DNA of 64,000 nucleotides from an uncultured Oscillospiraceae bacterium (lineage in GTDB: Bacteria > Bacillota > Clostridia > Oscillospirales > Ruminococcaceae). Positions 25,798-33,918 of the stretch are shown in pieces. The stretch spans positions 1 to 64,000 of the forward strand of contig CAKSLI010000010.1 of NCBI GenBank assembly GCA_934466475.1, given 5' to 3'. Within the stretch, counting starts at the first letter, position 1; each line of letters starts with the position of its first letter. The position numbers were made by a program, and so were the translations under genes. The notes beneath the pieces are model-generated. The model saw only the letters and a program-made list of their open reading frames with translations, ran no database searches and was not told the origin of the DNA.

Positions 25798-25826
25798 CGC
25801 ACTGCACCGTCATGCGATGCAGTGCG
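25798..25826 (-). terminator. Intra-operon hairpin after the tube gene
   Basis: The 9-bp perfect stem CGCACTGCA / TGCAGTGCG lies in the 107-bp gap between the tube gene and the 1173-aa gene. On the minus strand it is followed by GCTTTGTGCTTTAAT, a poor T-run, so it is more likely an attenuator or a 3' stabiliser that keeps sheath and tube mRNA above the downstream genes. Confidence 0.5.
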
Positions 25827-25868
25827 TTGTCAGGGAGCGCCGCTCTGCTTCACGGCGTTCCCCTGTTA

Positions 25869-26306
25869 TCATATAGCGAGCCTGCTGCAGCCCTCGTGCG
25901 CAAACTCGATGGTCTCAACCGCTACCTCGGAGCCAAGACCGTTCAGGTCAGGACCTGTGTACTTTGCGGGCCATGCGTTTACTATCTGCCAGGAAGCCAC
26001 AACCGCGTCAGTATCATCGCACAGATTAACAACGATCGTCTTTCTCGTAAGATTTCCGGAGAATGCCTCCTCGACCCATGTGAAGAAGTCGATATCGTCG
26101 ATCACTCCGCGCTTGAATGTGATATTGCTGTATTTCACCAGACCGGGCTGCTTTCTCGGCGTGTTCACCACCGCGTCGCCCTCTCTGTATTCGATAACGT
26201 CTATCGTTGCGTCAAAGCCGGATACCTCGCTGAAGCCCGCCACCATAACGCTGTCAACCTCTACCTTGAACCGGTAGTTCTTGTAAGGGTACTGTTCAAG
26301 TGCCAT
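25869..26306 (-). CDS. CIS inner tube protein
   Basis: 145-aa T4 gp19/Afp1-type tube subunit (TIGR02241-like) that stacks as hexamers inside the sheath. Segments KNYRFKVEVDSVMVAGFSEV (about residues 9-28), YREGDAVVN, PGLVKYSNITFKRGV (about 54-68) and WPAKYTGPDLNGLGSEVAVE (about 112-131) match the family closely. GAAAGGAG precedes the ATG. It follows the sheath gene after 18 bp, the normal order. A second, diverged tube-like gene is in the rightward operon at 29947. Confidence 0.92.
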   Translation of the reverse strand: MALEQYPYKNYRFKVEVDSVMVAGFSEVSGFDATIDVIEYREGDAVVNTPRKQPGLVKYSNITFKRGVIDDIDFFTWVEEAFSGNLTRKTIVVNLCDDTDAVVASWQIVNAWPAKYTGPDLNGLGSEVAVETIEFAHEGCSRLAI

Positions 26307-26324
26307 TTTTCATGCTCCTTTCAA

Positions 26325-28055
26325 TTACTGCTCAGCGGTCTTCTGGGTAAGTCTGAATACAACGAACTCAGCAGGCTTAACGGGAGCAACGCCGATAACG
26401 CATACCAGCCTGCCGTTGTCGATGTCGTCCCTGGACATGGTGTTGGGGCCGATATCTACAAAGAACGCCTCGTCCTCGGAGCCGCCGGCGAACGCGCCGT
26501 TCTTCCACATACCGGAAAGGAACACCTCTATCGTGCGCTTGACGCGCAGCCACAGAGTGGTGTCGTTCGGCTCGAATACTACCCAGCTCGTGTTCGCCTT
26601 GATGGATTCCTCAAGGAATATGAACAGACGCCTTACGTTTATGTACTTCCACTGGCCGTTGGAGCTGAGCGTCCTTGCGCCCCATACCTTGATGCCCTGA
26701 CCCGGGAAGCTCCTGATGAGGTTGACGCCGCGCGGATTCAGGATATCCTGCTCGCCGGCGGTGTATGTGCAGTCAAGTCCGACGCAGCTGCTTACGACCT
26801 CGTTGGCGGGAGCCTTCCATACGCCCCTGCTGTTGTCGCTGCGGGCGAAGATGCCTGCAACAGAGCCGGACGGAGGTATAGCCGCGGAATTCTTGGTGAG
26901 CGGGTCGAACACCTTTACCCACGGGTGGTACATAGCCGCATAGGAGGTGTCGAAAATATTGCGCTGCGCGATGATGTCGTTCACGCTGCGGACGTCCCTT
27001 GCAAGGTCGAGTATCGCGAACCTGCTGCCCGCGTTCTCGCAGTGGGCGACAAGGCTCATCTGCACGCTGGGGTCGGTAACGCCGGGGACAGCCATTATGC
27101 TTACGTCGCTGTTGTCGATGAACGCCTGGATTCCTGTGCGGTTTCCGGGACCCTTGTCCTCGCCGATGAAGTCGTCTGCGCTGAGCGCGCCGGAGGTTCC
27201 GTTGGTTCCGCCGAAGAGGTTCACGAGAGCCTCGCCGCCGTTCTCCCTGCCGGTGAAGAGCTCATACACGGACATGGGCTTCTCTGGAGCCGCCGCGCTT
27301 ACAACGATGAGCTCGCTCTTTGCGAGCTTCGTGAGCAGGTAGTCCGGGGAAGCCGGGTTGAGCGTCACGTGCTCGTACTTCTCAGCCTGACCGTCGTATG
27401 AGACCTCGATATCCGCAGTGCAGGTCATAATGACCTTCTTCGGAACGAGCGCGGTGTCTACCGCCGCTTCGTCAAGCGGAGCCTTGAGGGAAACGAGGTC
27501 GCCGTCAACGCCGGTGACAACGTTCTGCGCGTAAGCTGTGCCGTCCGTGAATGCAACGACATCGCCCTCCGCAAGTCCGGAGGCGTTCTTTACACGGTAC
27601 TTTGCGTCCTTTTCGTTCTCAGCCTTTACGATCTCCAGTATCTGGGTCTTGAAGCTGCTGGAGGGGGTCACCTTTACCGTAATCTTATTGCCCCATGCGC
27701 CGGGATCCTTAGCGTAAACCACTACCGGTGCGGAGCCTGCGTCCTCCGTGCTGCACGCATACGCTGCGTCCGAGGGGACAACGCGCTTTATAAAGCAGCG
27801 TGTTCCGCCGTTAGTGAAGAACTGGTTCACGGAATATGCAAGATAGCGGTACTCGCCGAATTCCCTCTCGGAAAGATAGGAACCGAAGATCCTCCTGAAA
27901 TCAGCAAAATTAGTCACGAGAACGGGAGCGCCCTCTGCCGGGCCCTTCTCCGCAACGCCGATGAAGCCCGCCGTGCTTGTGCCGACGCCCTCCACCGGAA
28001 CGGAGCCGCTGTCGAATTCCTCAACATAAACACCTGGTGATAAATATTCTGCCAT
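26325..28055 (-). CDS. CIS contractile sheath protein
   Basis: 576-aa tail sheath subunit (Afp2-4/gp18 type). The N-terminus YLSPGVYVEEFDSG (about residues 4-17) and the C-terminal handshake region (LWLRVKRTIEVFLSG near 495, FFVDIGPNTMSRDDIDNG near 527, then VCVIGVAPVKPAEFVV) are diagnostic. There is a single sheath gene, whereas Afp has three. The region just before the ATG lacks a strong GGAGG, which is odd for the most abundant part; the start is fixed by the family N-terminus. Confidence 0.95.
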   Translation of the reverse strand: MAEYLSPGVYVEEFDSGSVPVEGVGTSTAGFIGVAEKGPAEGAPVLVTNFADFRRIFGSYLSEREFGEYRYLAYSVNQFFTNGGTRCFIKRVVPSDAAYACSTEDAGSAPVVVYAKDPGAWGNKITVKVTPSSSFKTQILEIVKAENEKDAKYRVKNASGLAEGDVVAFTDGTAYAQNVVTGVDGDLVSLKAPLDEAAVDTALVPKKVIMTCTADIEVSYDGQAEKYEHVTLNPASPDYLLTKLAKSELIVVSAAAPEKPMSVYELFTGRENGGEALVNLFGGTNGTSGALSADDFIGEDKGPGNRTGIQAFIDNSDVSIMAVPGVTDPSVQMSLVAHCENAGSRFAILDLARDVRSVNDIIAQRNIFDTSYAAMYHPWVKVFDPLTKNSAAIPPSGSVAGIFARSDNSRGVWKAPANEVVSSCVGLDCTYTAGEQDILNPRGVNLIRSFPGQGIKVWGARTLSSNGQWKYINVRRLFIFLEESIKANTSWVVFEPNDTTLWLRVKRTIEVFLSGMWKNGAFAGGSEDEAFFVDIGPNTMSRDDIDNGRLVCVIGVAPVKPAEFVVFRLTQKTAEQ

Positions 28056-28088
28056 TTTGTGCGATCCAACGCGCGGTCTCAGCCGCCG

Positions 28089-28568
28089 TTAAATCTCTTC
28101 ACCCCTTTCATTTTCATTGCTGCCGCTGCTTAAAATATCGTCAAGATCGACTTCTCCGCCGCATGCCGCCTTTATGATATGCCTTGCGTAAAAATCCATT
28201 GCAAGCATATTATACGCGACCACCCTGCGAATGATCTCCTTTGCCTCTGCCGTGCTGCTGCGGATAAGCTCCTCCGTCAGTATGCCGTAAGTCTTGAACA
28301 GCACCTGACCGCCGGACTGGCTGTATTCAAAGCTGCCGACCCTCACGGCATAATTTATGCCATGGAGCAGCCGCATAACACTCTCCTCGCTGTCCTTGTC
28401 CGCCCGCACGGGGATAATTGCATAGCAGGAGAAGCTGTCGCTGCCCTCCGCCGTAATGTAGCACGCCCAGTTGGAGCTCTCGCCGTCAACTTCAAAGCGG
28501 AGCGTCCCCGCGTTTTCGGCGTACTTCCAGCCGTATTCGTCAAGTACCTGCTTTATCAGCTCTGTCAT
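28089..28568 (-). CDS. YbjN-like protein (secretion-chaperone fold)
   Basis: 159 aa. The N-terminal ~120 residues (LRFEVDGESSNWACYITAEG, then YAIIPVRADKDSEE, then NYAVRVGSFEYSQSGGQVLFK) have the strand and helix order of YbjN domains, which share the type III secretion chaperone fold. The acidic C-terminal tail ends ENERGEEI. Placed second in the sheath-tube operon, it may chaperone sheath, tube or cargo; this is inference. Its first codons overlap the upstream disordered-protein gene by 29 bp, so translation is coupled. Confidence 0.65.
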   Translation of the reverse strand: MTELIKQVLDEYGWKYAENAGTLRFEVDGESSNWACYITAEGSDSFSCYAIIPVRADKDSEESVMRLLHGINYAVRVGSFEYSQSGGQVLFKTYGILTEELIRSSTAEAKEIIRRVVAYNMLAMDFYARHIIKAACGGEVDLDDILSSGSNENERGEEI

Positions 28569-29124
28569 TGCTTTCCTCCCTGCCGGAGTTTTCCTCCGCG
28601 TCCCCGCCGCGCTTCCTCAGCAGGAAATCAAAAAGATCTCCGTCTGCCGCCGTCACCGGGACCCTTGCCGCCGCGCGCTCCTTCGCTTCCCGCCCGCGCT
28701 CCAGATACTCCATTCTCCGGACCGAGGACTCCGCCGTTTCCGTCATTCCGACCAGCCTGGTGCGCTGCGCCTCCGGCTGCGGAGTATCCGAAACCGCCCT
28801 CACGAGCTCTGCCTGCATGATGTCCTGCATCGAGAATTCATGCTCCGTGCGCTTTTCCGCCGGTCTGTCCGGAGCTTTTTCAGGAGCCGCGCCCCCCGGA
28901 GCTTCCGCGCTGTCCGGCTGCCGGCTGATGTCGCCATGCTCCGGCATGAGCTCGGTATTGCGTATCTCATTGGAGCGCCTGCGAAGCTCGGACTTCAGCT
29001 CGTCAAGCATTTGTGAATTATCAATGTCAAAATCCTGCATTTTTGATGACGCAGAATCTGAGTGACGCGTGGTGAAATCCGCGCTTTTGGCTTTACAGTG
29101 TGCTTTGTCCGCGTAATCAGGCAT
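28540..29124 (-). CDS. Disordered charged protein, first gene of the leftward CIS operon
   Basis: 194 aa, not recognised. It is rich in Ala, Glu, Arg, Asp and Ser with a Pro/Ala segment (about residues 72-92) and two likely helices (about 33-55 and 95-112); no membrane segment or signal. It is probably largely unstructured. AAGGCGG precedes the ATG. As promoter-proximal gene ahead of YbjN-like, sheath and tube it may be an assembly factor or regulator. Confidence 0.55.
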   Translation of the reverse strand: MPDYADKAHCKAKSADFTTRHSDSASSKMQDFDIDNSQMLDELKSELRRRSNEIRNTELMPEHGDISRQPDSAEAPGGAAPEKAPDRPAEKRTEHEFSMQDIMQAELVRAVSDTPQPEAQRTRLVGMTETAESSVRRMEYLERGREAKERAAARVPVTAADGDLFDFLLRKRGGDAEENSGREESNDRADKAGT

Positions 29125-29158
29125 TGGTCATTCCGCCTTTCGGCAAGTTGTTATTTTG

Positions 29159-29187
29159 ATTATATCATAAATCGGCTGATATTTCAA
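29159..29187 (-). promoter_or_regulatory. Promoter of the leftward CIS operon
   Basis: On the minus strand TTGAAA and TATAAT are separated by 17 bp, about 35 bp before the first start codon. It is the only strong promoter seen for the 18-kb leftward operon. Confidence 0.8.
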
Positions 29188-29283
29188 TTCATTTTCACAT
29201 GGGATTTCCGACAAAATTTACTGTCGTTTTTTGTTAGCTTGTCACAAAATTCAAGATTCTGTGAAAAAAAGCATACCTATGTA

Positions 29284-29313
29284 TTCCATTTCTCCGGCTG
29301 AATATGTTATAAT
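29284..29313 (+). promoter_or_regulatory. Putative promoter of the rightward CIS operon
   Basis: A perfect TATAAT at 29308-29313 lies 50 bp before the first start codon, but the -35 region (TTCCAT) is poor. Such promoters usually need an activator. The two CIS promoters point away from each other across about 95 bp of AT-rich DNA. Confidence 0.5.
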
Positions 29314-29363
29314 TAAAAAATAAGACTGTATTCAACAGATGTCGTTCACTCAGGAGGTAAACA

Positions 29364-29723
29364 ATGGTTTTCCAGACAGAATATAAATTCGTCCTGCCGA
29401 AAGGCTACATAGACGCCAACGGTGATCTCCACAAGGAGGGCGTGATGCGCCTTGCGACAGCCGCGGATGAGATAGTCCCGCTGAAGGACCCGAGAGTTCA
29501 GCAGAACCCCAGCTATCTCACGATAATACTGCTGGCGCGCGTGATAACCCAGCTGGGAAGCCTCCCCCTGGTGGACGCAAAGGTCGTTGAGAAGCTGTTC
29601 ACCGCGGACCTGGCATTCCTCCAGGACTTCTACCAGAGCATAAACGGCGCGAATCCCCCGGAGGTAAACTGCGTGTGCCCGCAGTGCGGCAGGCAGTTCC
29701 GCACTCCCGTGCTGTTCGAGTGA
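29364..29723 (+). CDS. Tail assembly chaperone-like (gp41/E-like) protein with zinc ribbon
   Basis: 119 aa. The segment EGVMRLATAADEIVPLKDP followed by LARVITQLGSLPLVDAKVV and a LFTADLAFLQDFY helix fits phage tail assembly proteins of the E/gp41 type found next to tube and hub genes. The C-terminus carries CVCPQCGRQF, one Cys pair of a zinc ribbon. Strong CAGGAGG site before the ATG. Likely assists tube or hub assembly rather than remaining in the particle. Confidence 0.65.
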   Translation: MVFQTEYKFVLPKGYIDANGDLHKEGVMRLATAADEIVPLKDPRVQQNPSYLTIILLARVITQLGSLPLVDAKVVEKLFTADLAFLQDFYQSINGANPPEVNCVCPQCGRQFRTPVLFE

Positions 29724-29737
29724 GGGGGGCGGTCTGA

Positions 29738-29929
29738 ATGATAAAGGGCTACCCCGCCGACAAGATATACGAGGAGGTCGCGTTCATCGCGTATTATTTC
29801 CACTGGTCGTATGAGTCCATAATGAACATGGAGCACGAGGAAAGGCTGCGCTGGTGCCGCGAGATATCCAAGATCAACAAAAAGCTGAACGGCGAGACCG
29901 AAAAGAAGAACATCTTTGACATCACCTGA
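29738..29929 (+). CDS. Small conserved CIS protein (DUF6760-like)
   Basis: 63 aa. The pattern KGYPADKIYEEVAFIAYYFH-W-S (residues 3-23) then MEHEERLRW is what I recall for a short family found beside CIS and phage tail hub genes (DUF6760). The function is unknown, possibly a hub or tube chaperone working with the preceding E/gp41-like protein. GAGGGGGG precedes the ATG. Confidence 0.6.
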   Translation: MIKGYPADKIYEEVAFIAYYFHWSYESIMNMEHEERLRWCREISKINKKLNGETEKKNIFDIT

Positions 29930-29946
29930 CGGAAGGAGGGCTCACT

Positions 29947-30522
29947 GTGGCAGACAGCGCATACCCGTTCCCGGGGTATAATTTCTGCGTGTACATGGAC
30001 GCGCTGAAGATAGGCTTCCGGTCGGTGAGCGGGCTCACGATCAAAAAGGACTCCTACACGGCGTTCCACGAGGGCGGCGACAATTTCTCACTCGCACTCC
30101 ACAGGGAGGAAAGGAAAGAGCCCAACCGCCTCGTGCTGTCAAAGGGCGTGGGGGCGTTCAATCCGGCGAAATCCATTTCAAAGGTCGCGGTGCTGCTGCT
30201 CGTTGTGCACGATGAGCGCCACACTCCCATACACGCCTACTACTTCACCGGCGCATACGTTGAGCAGGTGGTCGTATCGGACCTTGACGCAGAGCAGTCC
30301 CGGGTGCTGATAGACACCGCCACGATAGTATACGACAGCGCGACTGAAGTCGATCTCTCCGGGCGCACGGGATTCTCAGCGTACCTGAAGTCCTCCGGCG
30401 GACAGGATAACTCCGCAGTGACCAGCGCCTCTGTCGAGAGGATAAGGCGGCACAACGAGGAGATCCGGAAAAATCGTGCGGAACGGCAGGATTCCGGCGC
30501 GAAAGCTCCGATCGAGCGCTGA
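29947..30522 (+). CDS. Second CIS tube-like protein (initiator type)
   Basis: 191-aa gp19-like protein: FPGYNFCVYMDALKIGFRSV (about residues 8-27) and NRLVLSKGVG (about 61-70) match the TIGR02241 tube family. A C-terminal extension of about 45 charged residues is absent from the main tube protein. In Afp the equivalent Afp5 forms the first tube ring above the hub, and position directly before the hub gene supports that. GTG start behind GGAAGGAGGG. Confidence 0.8.
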   Translation: MADSAYPFPGYNFCVYMDALKIGFRSVSGLTIKKDSYTAFHEGGDNFSLALHREERKEPNRLVLSKGVGAFNPAKSISKVAVLLLVVHDERHTPIHAYYFTGAYVEQVVVSDLDAEQSRVLIDTATIVYDSATEVDLSGRTGFSAYLKSSGGQDNSAVTSASVERIRRHNEEIRKNRAERQDSGAKAPIER

Positions 30523-30533
30523 AAGGAGCAGGC

Positions 30534-31625
30534 ATGGTAAAATACAGCTTCGCACAGCTCGAAAAGAAGTACAGCGGATTTTTCGACGGCAGGTGCGGTA
30601 TAGACATCGAGGGCTTCGCACTGCTCTCAAAATACAATATCCGCGGGCTCACGGTGCAGCTCTCGGCGATGTATGAGGCAAGCTACGCGGAATTCACGGT
30701 GTTCAGCACGTCCTCCGTGACAGAGCCGGACAGCTCCCTCACATCAAGGCTGAAGCTCGGCAGGAGCGTGAATATCTCCCTCGGCTACGGAAACCGGCTG
30801 TCAGAGGTGTTCTGCGGGTACATAGATTCCGTGCGCATGCAGTACGACCACACGGAGGGCTACTCCTACGCCGTGACCTGCCTTGACGGAAAGGGGCTGA
30901 TGATGAACAGCGCCCGCTCCGAGATAAAGACCAGCATAAAGCGGTACAGCGACGCGGTGAAAAAGACCCTCTCGGCTTACAGCAGCTTTTTCTCCATAGG
31001 AAAGATACAGCAGACCCCGGAGCTCACGCTGCCGTTCTCCCAGCTCGGCGAGAGCGACTACGATTTCGTGGTGAGGCTCGCAAAGCGGCTGAATTACAGT
31101 TTCTACATAAGCCTCGGCAAAGCGTATTTCGTGCCTGTCGGGAGCGACCGCACGGAGCTCATCGAGATCTCCCCGCAGACGCGTCTGAAACGGTTCTCGC
31201 TGGAGACCTCGCTGAAGAACCGGCTCGCAAAGGTAGTCGTGGTGAACAATGACGAGACCAACGAGAAAAAGCAGATAAAGAGCGAGGCGTCCTCCGTGGA
31301 CGTGCTTGAGACCGGGAGATCCTCCCAGGCGGCGGCAAACAGCGCGATAAAATCCGGAATGGTCAAGACCATATCGGACCCAGCAGCTTCCACGAACGAG
31401 GCGGCAAAGCTGCTTGCCCAGGCAGAGCTCGACAGGCTGTCATATTCCTCGGTGGAGGGCTTGGCGCAGTTCGCCGGGATACCGGAGGTGCTCCCCGGAA
31501 AGTTCGCCGCGATAACCGGATTCGGAAAGAACTACGACCGCTCCTGCTTCATCACCCGGGTGACCCACCATATATACGGCGGGGATTTCTCGACCACGGT
31601 GGAGTTCAGCGGCAATAAATTATAA
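30534..31625 (+). CDS. CIS hub protein, gpD-like (VgrG N-terminal part)
   Basis: 363-aa phage late control gpD / gp27-like protein that forms the trimeric hub under the tube. Features: KLGRSVNISLGYGNRLSEVF and GYIDSVRMQYDH (about residues 70-110), then DYDFVVRLAKRLNYSFYI near 175-192 (family signature) and a C-terminal FITRVTHHIYGGDFSTTVEF near 340-359. The spike portion is encoded by the next gene, so VgrG is split here. GAAAGGAG precedes the ATG. Confidence 0.85.
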   Translation: MVKYSFAQLEKKYSGFFDGRCGIDIEGFALLSKYNIRGLTVQLSAMYEASYAEFTVFSTSSVTEPDSSLTSRLKLGRSVNISLGYGNRLSEVFCGYIDSVRMQYDHTEGYSYAVTCLDGKGLMMNSARSEIKTSIKRYSDAVKKTLSAYSSFFSIGKIQQTPELTLPFSQLGESDYDFVVRLAKRLNYSFYISLGKAYFVPVGSDRTELIEISPQTRLKRFSLETSLKNRLAKVVVVNNDETNEKKQIKSEASSVDVLETGRSSQAAANSAIKSGMVKTISDPAASTNEAAKLLAQAELDRLSYSSVEGLAQFAGIPEVLPGKFAAITGFGKNYDRSCFITRVTHHIYGGDFSTTVEFSGNKL

Positions 31626-31680
31626 AATATAATTAATAAGGTAATATTAATAATAAAGTATACGGAAAGGCGGCGATGAA

Positions 31681-32421
31681 ATGAGCATACTCAGCTATAT
31701 GAGCGGAGACAGCGGTCAGGCACCGGCGTTTTCCGGGGTCTGCCCGGCGGTGGTCACAAACATAAACGACCCGGATAAGCTCGGTCGCGTTAAGGTGAAG
31801 CTGCTCAATCTCGACCTGCCGGACTATGAAACGGACTTTATACGCGTGGTCACTCCCATGTCCGGCGCAAAGTGGGGCATGCTGTTCTTCCCGAATGTCG
31901 GGGACGAGGTGCTGGTGGGATTCTGCGGCGGGGACATTTCCAGGGCGTATGTGCTCGGTTCCCTGTGGAACAAGAATTTCAGGACCCCCGCCGAAATAAA
32001 GGAGGACAACTCCATAAGGATGATCCGGACAAAGGCGGGGCACGAGCTGGTATTCGACGACGCGGACGGCGCTGAATGCGTCACTGTACGCACGAAGGGC
32101 GAGCTCCTCGTGAAGCTGGACGACGGAAAGAACTGCATAACCATTCAGGACAAGGGCGGAAAGGACATGGTGCGGATAGATTCCGAAAACGGGACTATCA
32201 CTATCCAGGCGGAGAAAAAGGTGAACATCAGCGCGGGCTCTACGAAAATAATCATGGAGAGCGGCGGAAGCCTGTCGGTAAGCTCGGACAGCTCCGCAAA
32301 GATAAAATCCTCCAAGGTGACGGTAAACGGCGACAATACAGAGGTAAAGGGCGGCAGCAGCCTGAAGCTGAGCTCCGGCGGACAGACCTCCGTAAAGGGC
32401 GCGGCTGTAAAGATAAACTAA
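31681..32421 (+). CDS. CIS spike protein, gpV/gp5-like
   Basis: 246 aa. The N-terminal OB-fold (PAVVTNINDPDKLGRVKVKL at about residues 22-41, WGMLFFPNVGDEVLVGFCGG near 64-83) matches baseplate assembly protein V / gp5. From about 125 the chain becomes a repetitive beta-helix (GGKDMVRIDSENGTITIQAE then alternating Ser, Lys and Gly strands) that forms the needle. The tip is capped by the PAAR-like protein at 39412. An AT-rich 55-bp gap separates it from the hub gene. Confidence 0.88.
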   Translation: MSILSYMSGDSGQAPAFSGVCPAVVTNINDPDKLGRVKVKLLNLDLPDYETDFIRVVTPMSGAKWGMLFFPNVGDEVLVGFCGGDISRAYVLGSLWNKNFRTPAEIKEDNSIRMIRTKAGHELVFDDADGAECVTVRTKGELLVKLDDGKNCITIQDKGGKDMVRIDSENGTITIQAEKKVNISAGSTKIIMESGGSLSVSSDSSAKIKSSKVTVNGDNTEVKGGSSLKLSSGGQTSVKGAAVKIN

Positions 32422-32439
32422 GCGAAAGGCGGTGACGGC

Positions 32440-33909
32440 GTGAATTTTCTGGACATTCTGTTCAAGCGTATCGAGGGATTCTTCAAATCAATGCTCAGCA
32501 GGCTGACCACAAAGCTCAGCAAGATAAAGCAGCTGCCGGTCACTGCCGCGAAAAAGGCCAAGGATATCCTCCGCGGCATGGTCAGCTTCGTGATAAGAAA
32601 GCCGTCAGAGCTCGGCGACTACGTTAAGCTCGGCGGGAATTACGTTGCGAAGCGCGCCCTCCTCGGAGGGCTGCTGCTGGCGGCGGCGGTGGTGCTCGCG
32701 GTGGTATGGCTGCTGGTGCCGTTCCTGAAAAGGAACCTCTTTACGCAGAAGCTGGTCGTGAACACCGCGGATTTCTTCACCGCGGACGGAAACGCCGAGG
32801 TCTACACGCAGTACGGAACCCTGCTGTACACCGGAAGAATATCCGGCGGCGCGGCGCAGGGAGACGGCAGGCTCTACGATGACGGAGTGCTGGTTTATCA
32901 GGGCGGATTCGAGGACAACGAATACTCCGGAAACGGGAAGCTCTACGAGCTCAACGGCATACTGAAATACGAGGGCGGATTCAGCGGAAGCGCTTACAGC
33001 GGCTCCGGAAGGCTGTACACCGACAGCGGGGCGCTTGTTTATGACGGCGGCTTCTCCGCCGGGCTGTACAGCGGAGACGGCACGGAATACTACGAAAACG
33101 GAAAGATCCGAGCCCGGGGAAGCTACGCCGCAGGTCAGCTCAACGGCGATGGTCAGCTGTTCGGCGAGGACGGAGAGCTCGTCTACTCCGGCGGATTCGT
33201 GAACGGAAAATACAGCGGCAGCGGCGAACTCTATGAAAACGGAACGCTGAAATATGTCGGGAGCTTCGTTGACGGCGAGATGTCCGGCGAGGGCACCGAG
33301 TACTCCCCGGAGGGCGGCAAGGTGTATTCCGGAGGATTCTCACGCGGGATATACAGCGGCTCCGGAACACTGTACGGCTGGAACGGGGACTTCCGGGTGG
33401 AGGGTCAGTTCGAGGACGGGCTTGCAAACGGCGTGTGCTCGATATTCCGAGGCACCGGCGAGCAGATTTTCAGCGGAAACATGACCGGCGGCGAAATCAG
33501 CTGGTACAGTTATATCCACGCGGACAAGAGCACCGTTCAGGCGGCTTTCACGGCGGGCGCGGAGGAGCGCTCCGCAGGCGGCGGCACGCTGCTTTATTTC
33601 GGGGAGCTGGGCTGCGGGTTCCTGTTCAGCGAGGACGGGAAAGCCGACAGAATGATCATAACCGGGACCCAGAAGCTGTACGGCGCGGAGACCGGCTCCG
33701 ATCCCGGGCGGCAGGCTCCGGAGGGCTTCGGCGAGCCGTATGATTCCTACGAATTCCGCCCGACAAGCTCCGACAGGCGGCTGATGAAGTACCTCGGGAT
33801 AGACGCCCCCGCCCGTGTGATGTGCGAAAAGTACATAAGCGGCGGCTGCTTCATCAAACTGTACAGCGCGGACGAAAAGGTAATGTGGTACGAGATAGGC
33901 GCAGTGTGA
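32440..33909 (+). CDS. Membrane-anchored MORN-repeat protein of the CIS locus
   Basis: 489 aa. A basic N-terminus (about residues 1-72, amphipathic and Lys-rich) precedes one membrane helix (about 73-96, LLGGLLLAAAVVLAVVWLLV). From about 118 to 345 there are around ten MORN-like repeats of about 23 residues (YEGGFSGSAYSGSGRLY, then YDGGFSAGLYSGDG and so on), then a beta-rich C-terminal domain. By the positive-inside rule the repeats face outside the membrane. MORN repeats usually bind lipid or act as protein scaffolds. No counterpart exists in Afp-type operons; it could dock the injector to the envelope. GTG start. Confidence 0.7.
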   Translation: MNFLDILFKRIEGFFKSMLSRLTTKLSKIKQLPVTAAKKAKDILRGMVSFVIRKPSELGDYVKLGGNYVAKRALLGGLLLAAAVVLAVVWLLVPFLKRNLFTQKLVVNTADFFTADGNAEVYTQYGTLLYTGRISGGAAQGDGRLYDDGVLVYQGGFEDNEYSGNGKLYELNGILKYEGGFSGSAYSGSGRLYTDSGALVYDGGFSAGLYSGDGTEYYENGKIRARGSYAAGQLNGDGQLFGEDGELVYSGGFVNGKYSGSGELYENGTLKYVGSFVDGEMSGEGTEYSPEGGKVYSGGFSRGIYSGSGTLYGWNGDFRVEGQFEDGLANGVCSIFRGTGEQIFSGNMTGGEISWYSYIHADKSTVQAAFTAGAEERSAGGGTLLYFGELGCGFLFSEDGKADRMIITGTQKLYGAETGSDPGRQAPEGFGEPYDSYEFRPTSSDRRLMKYLGIDAPARVMCEKYISGGCFIKLYSADEKVMWYEIGAV

Positions 33910-33918
33910 GGTGACAGA

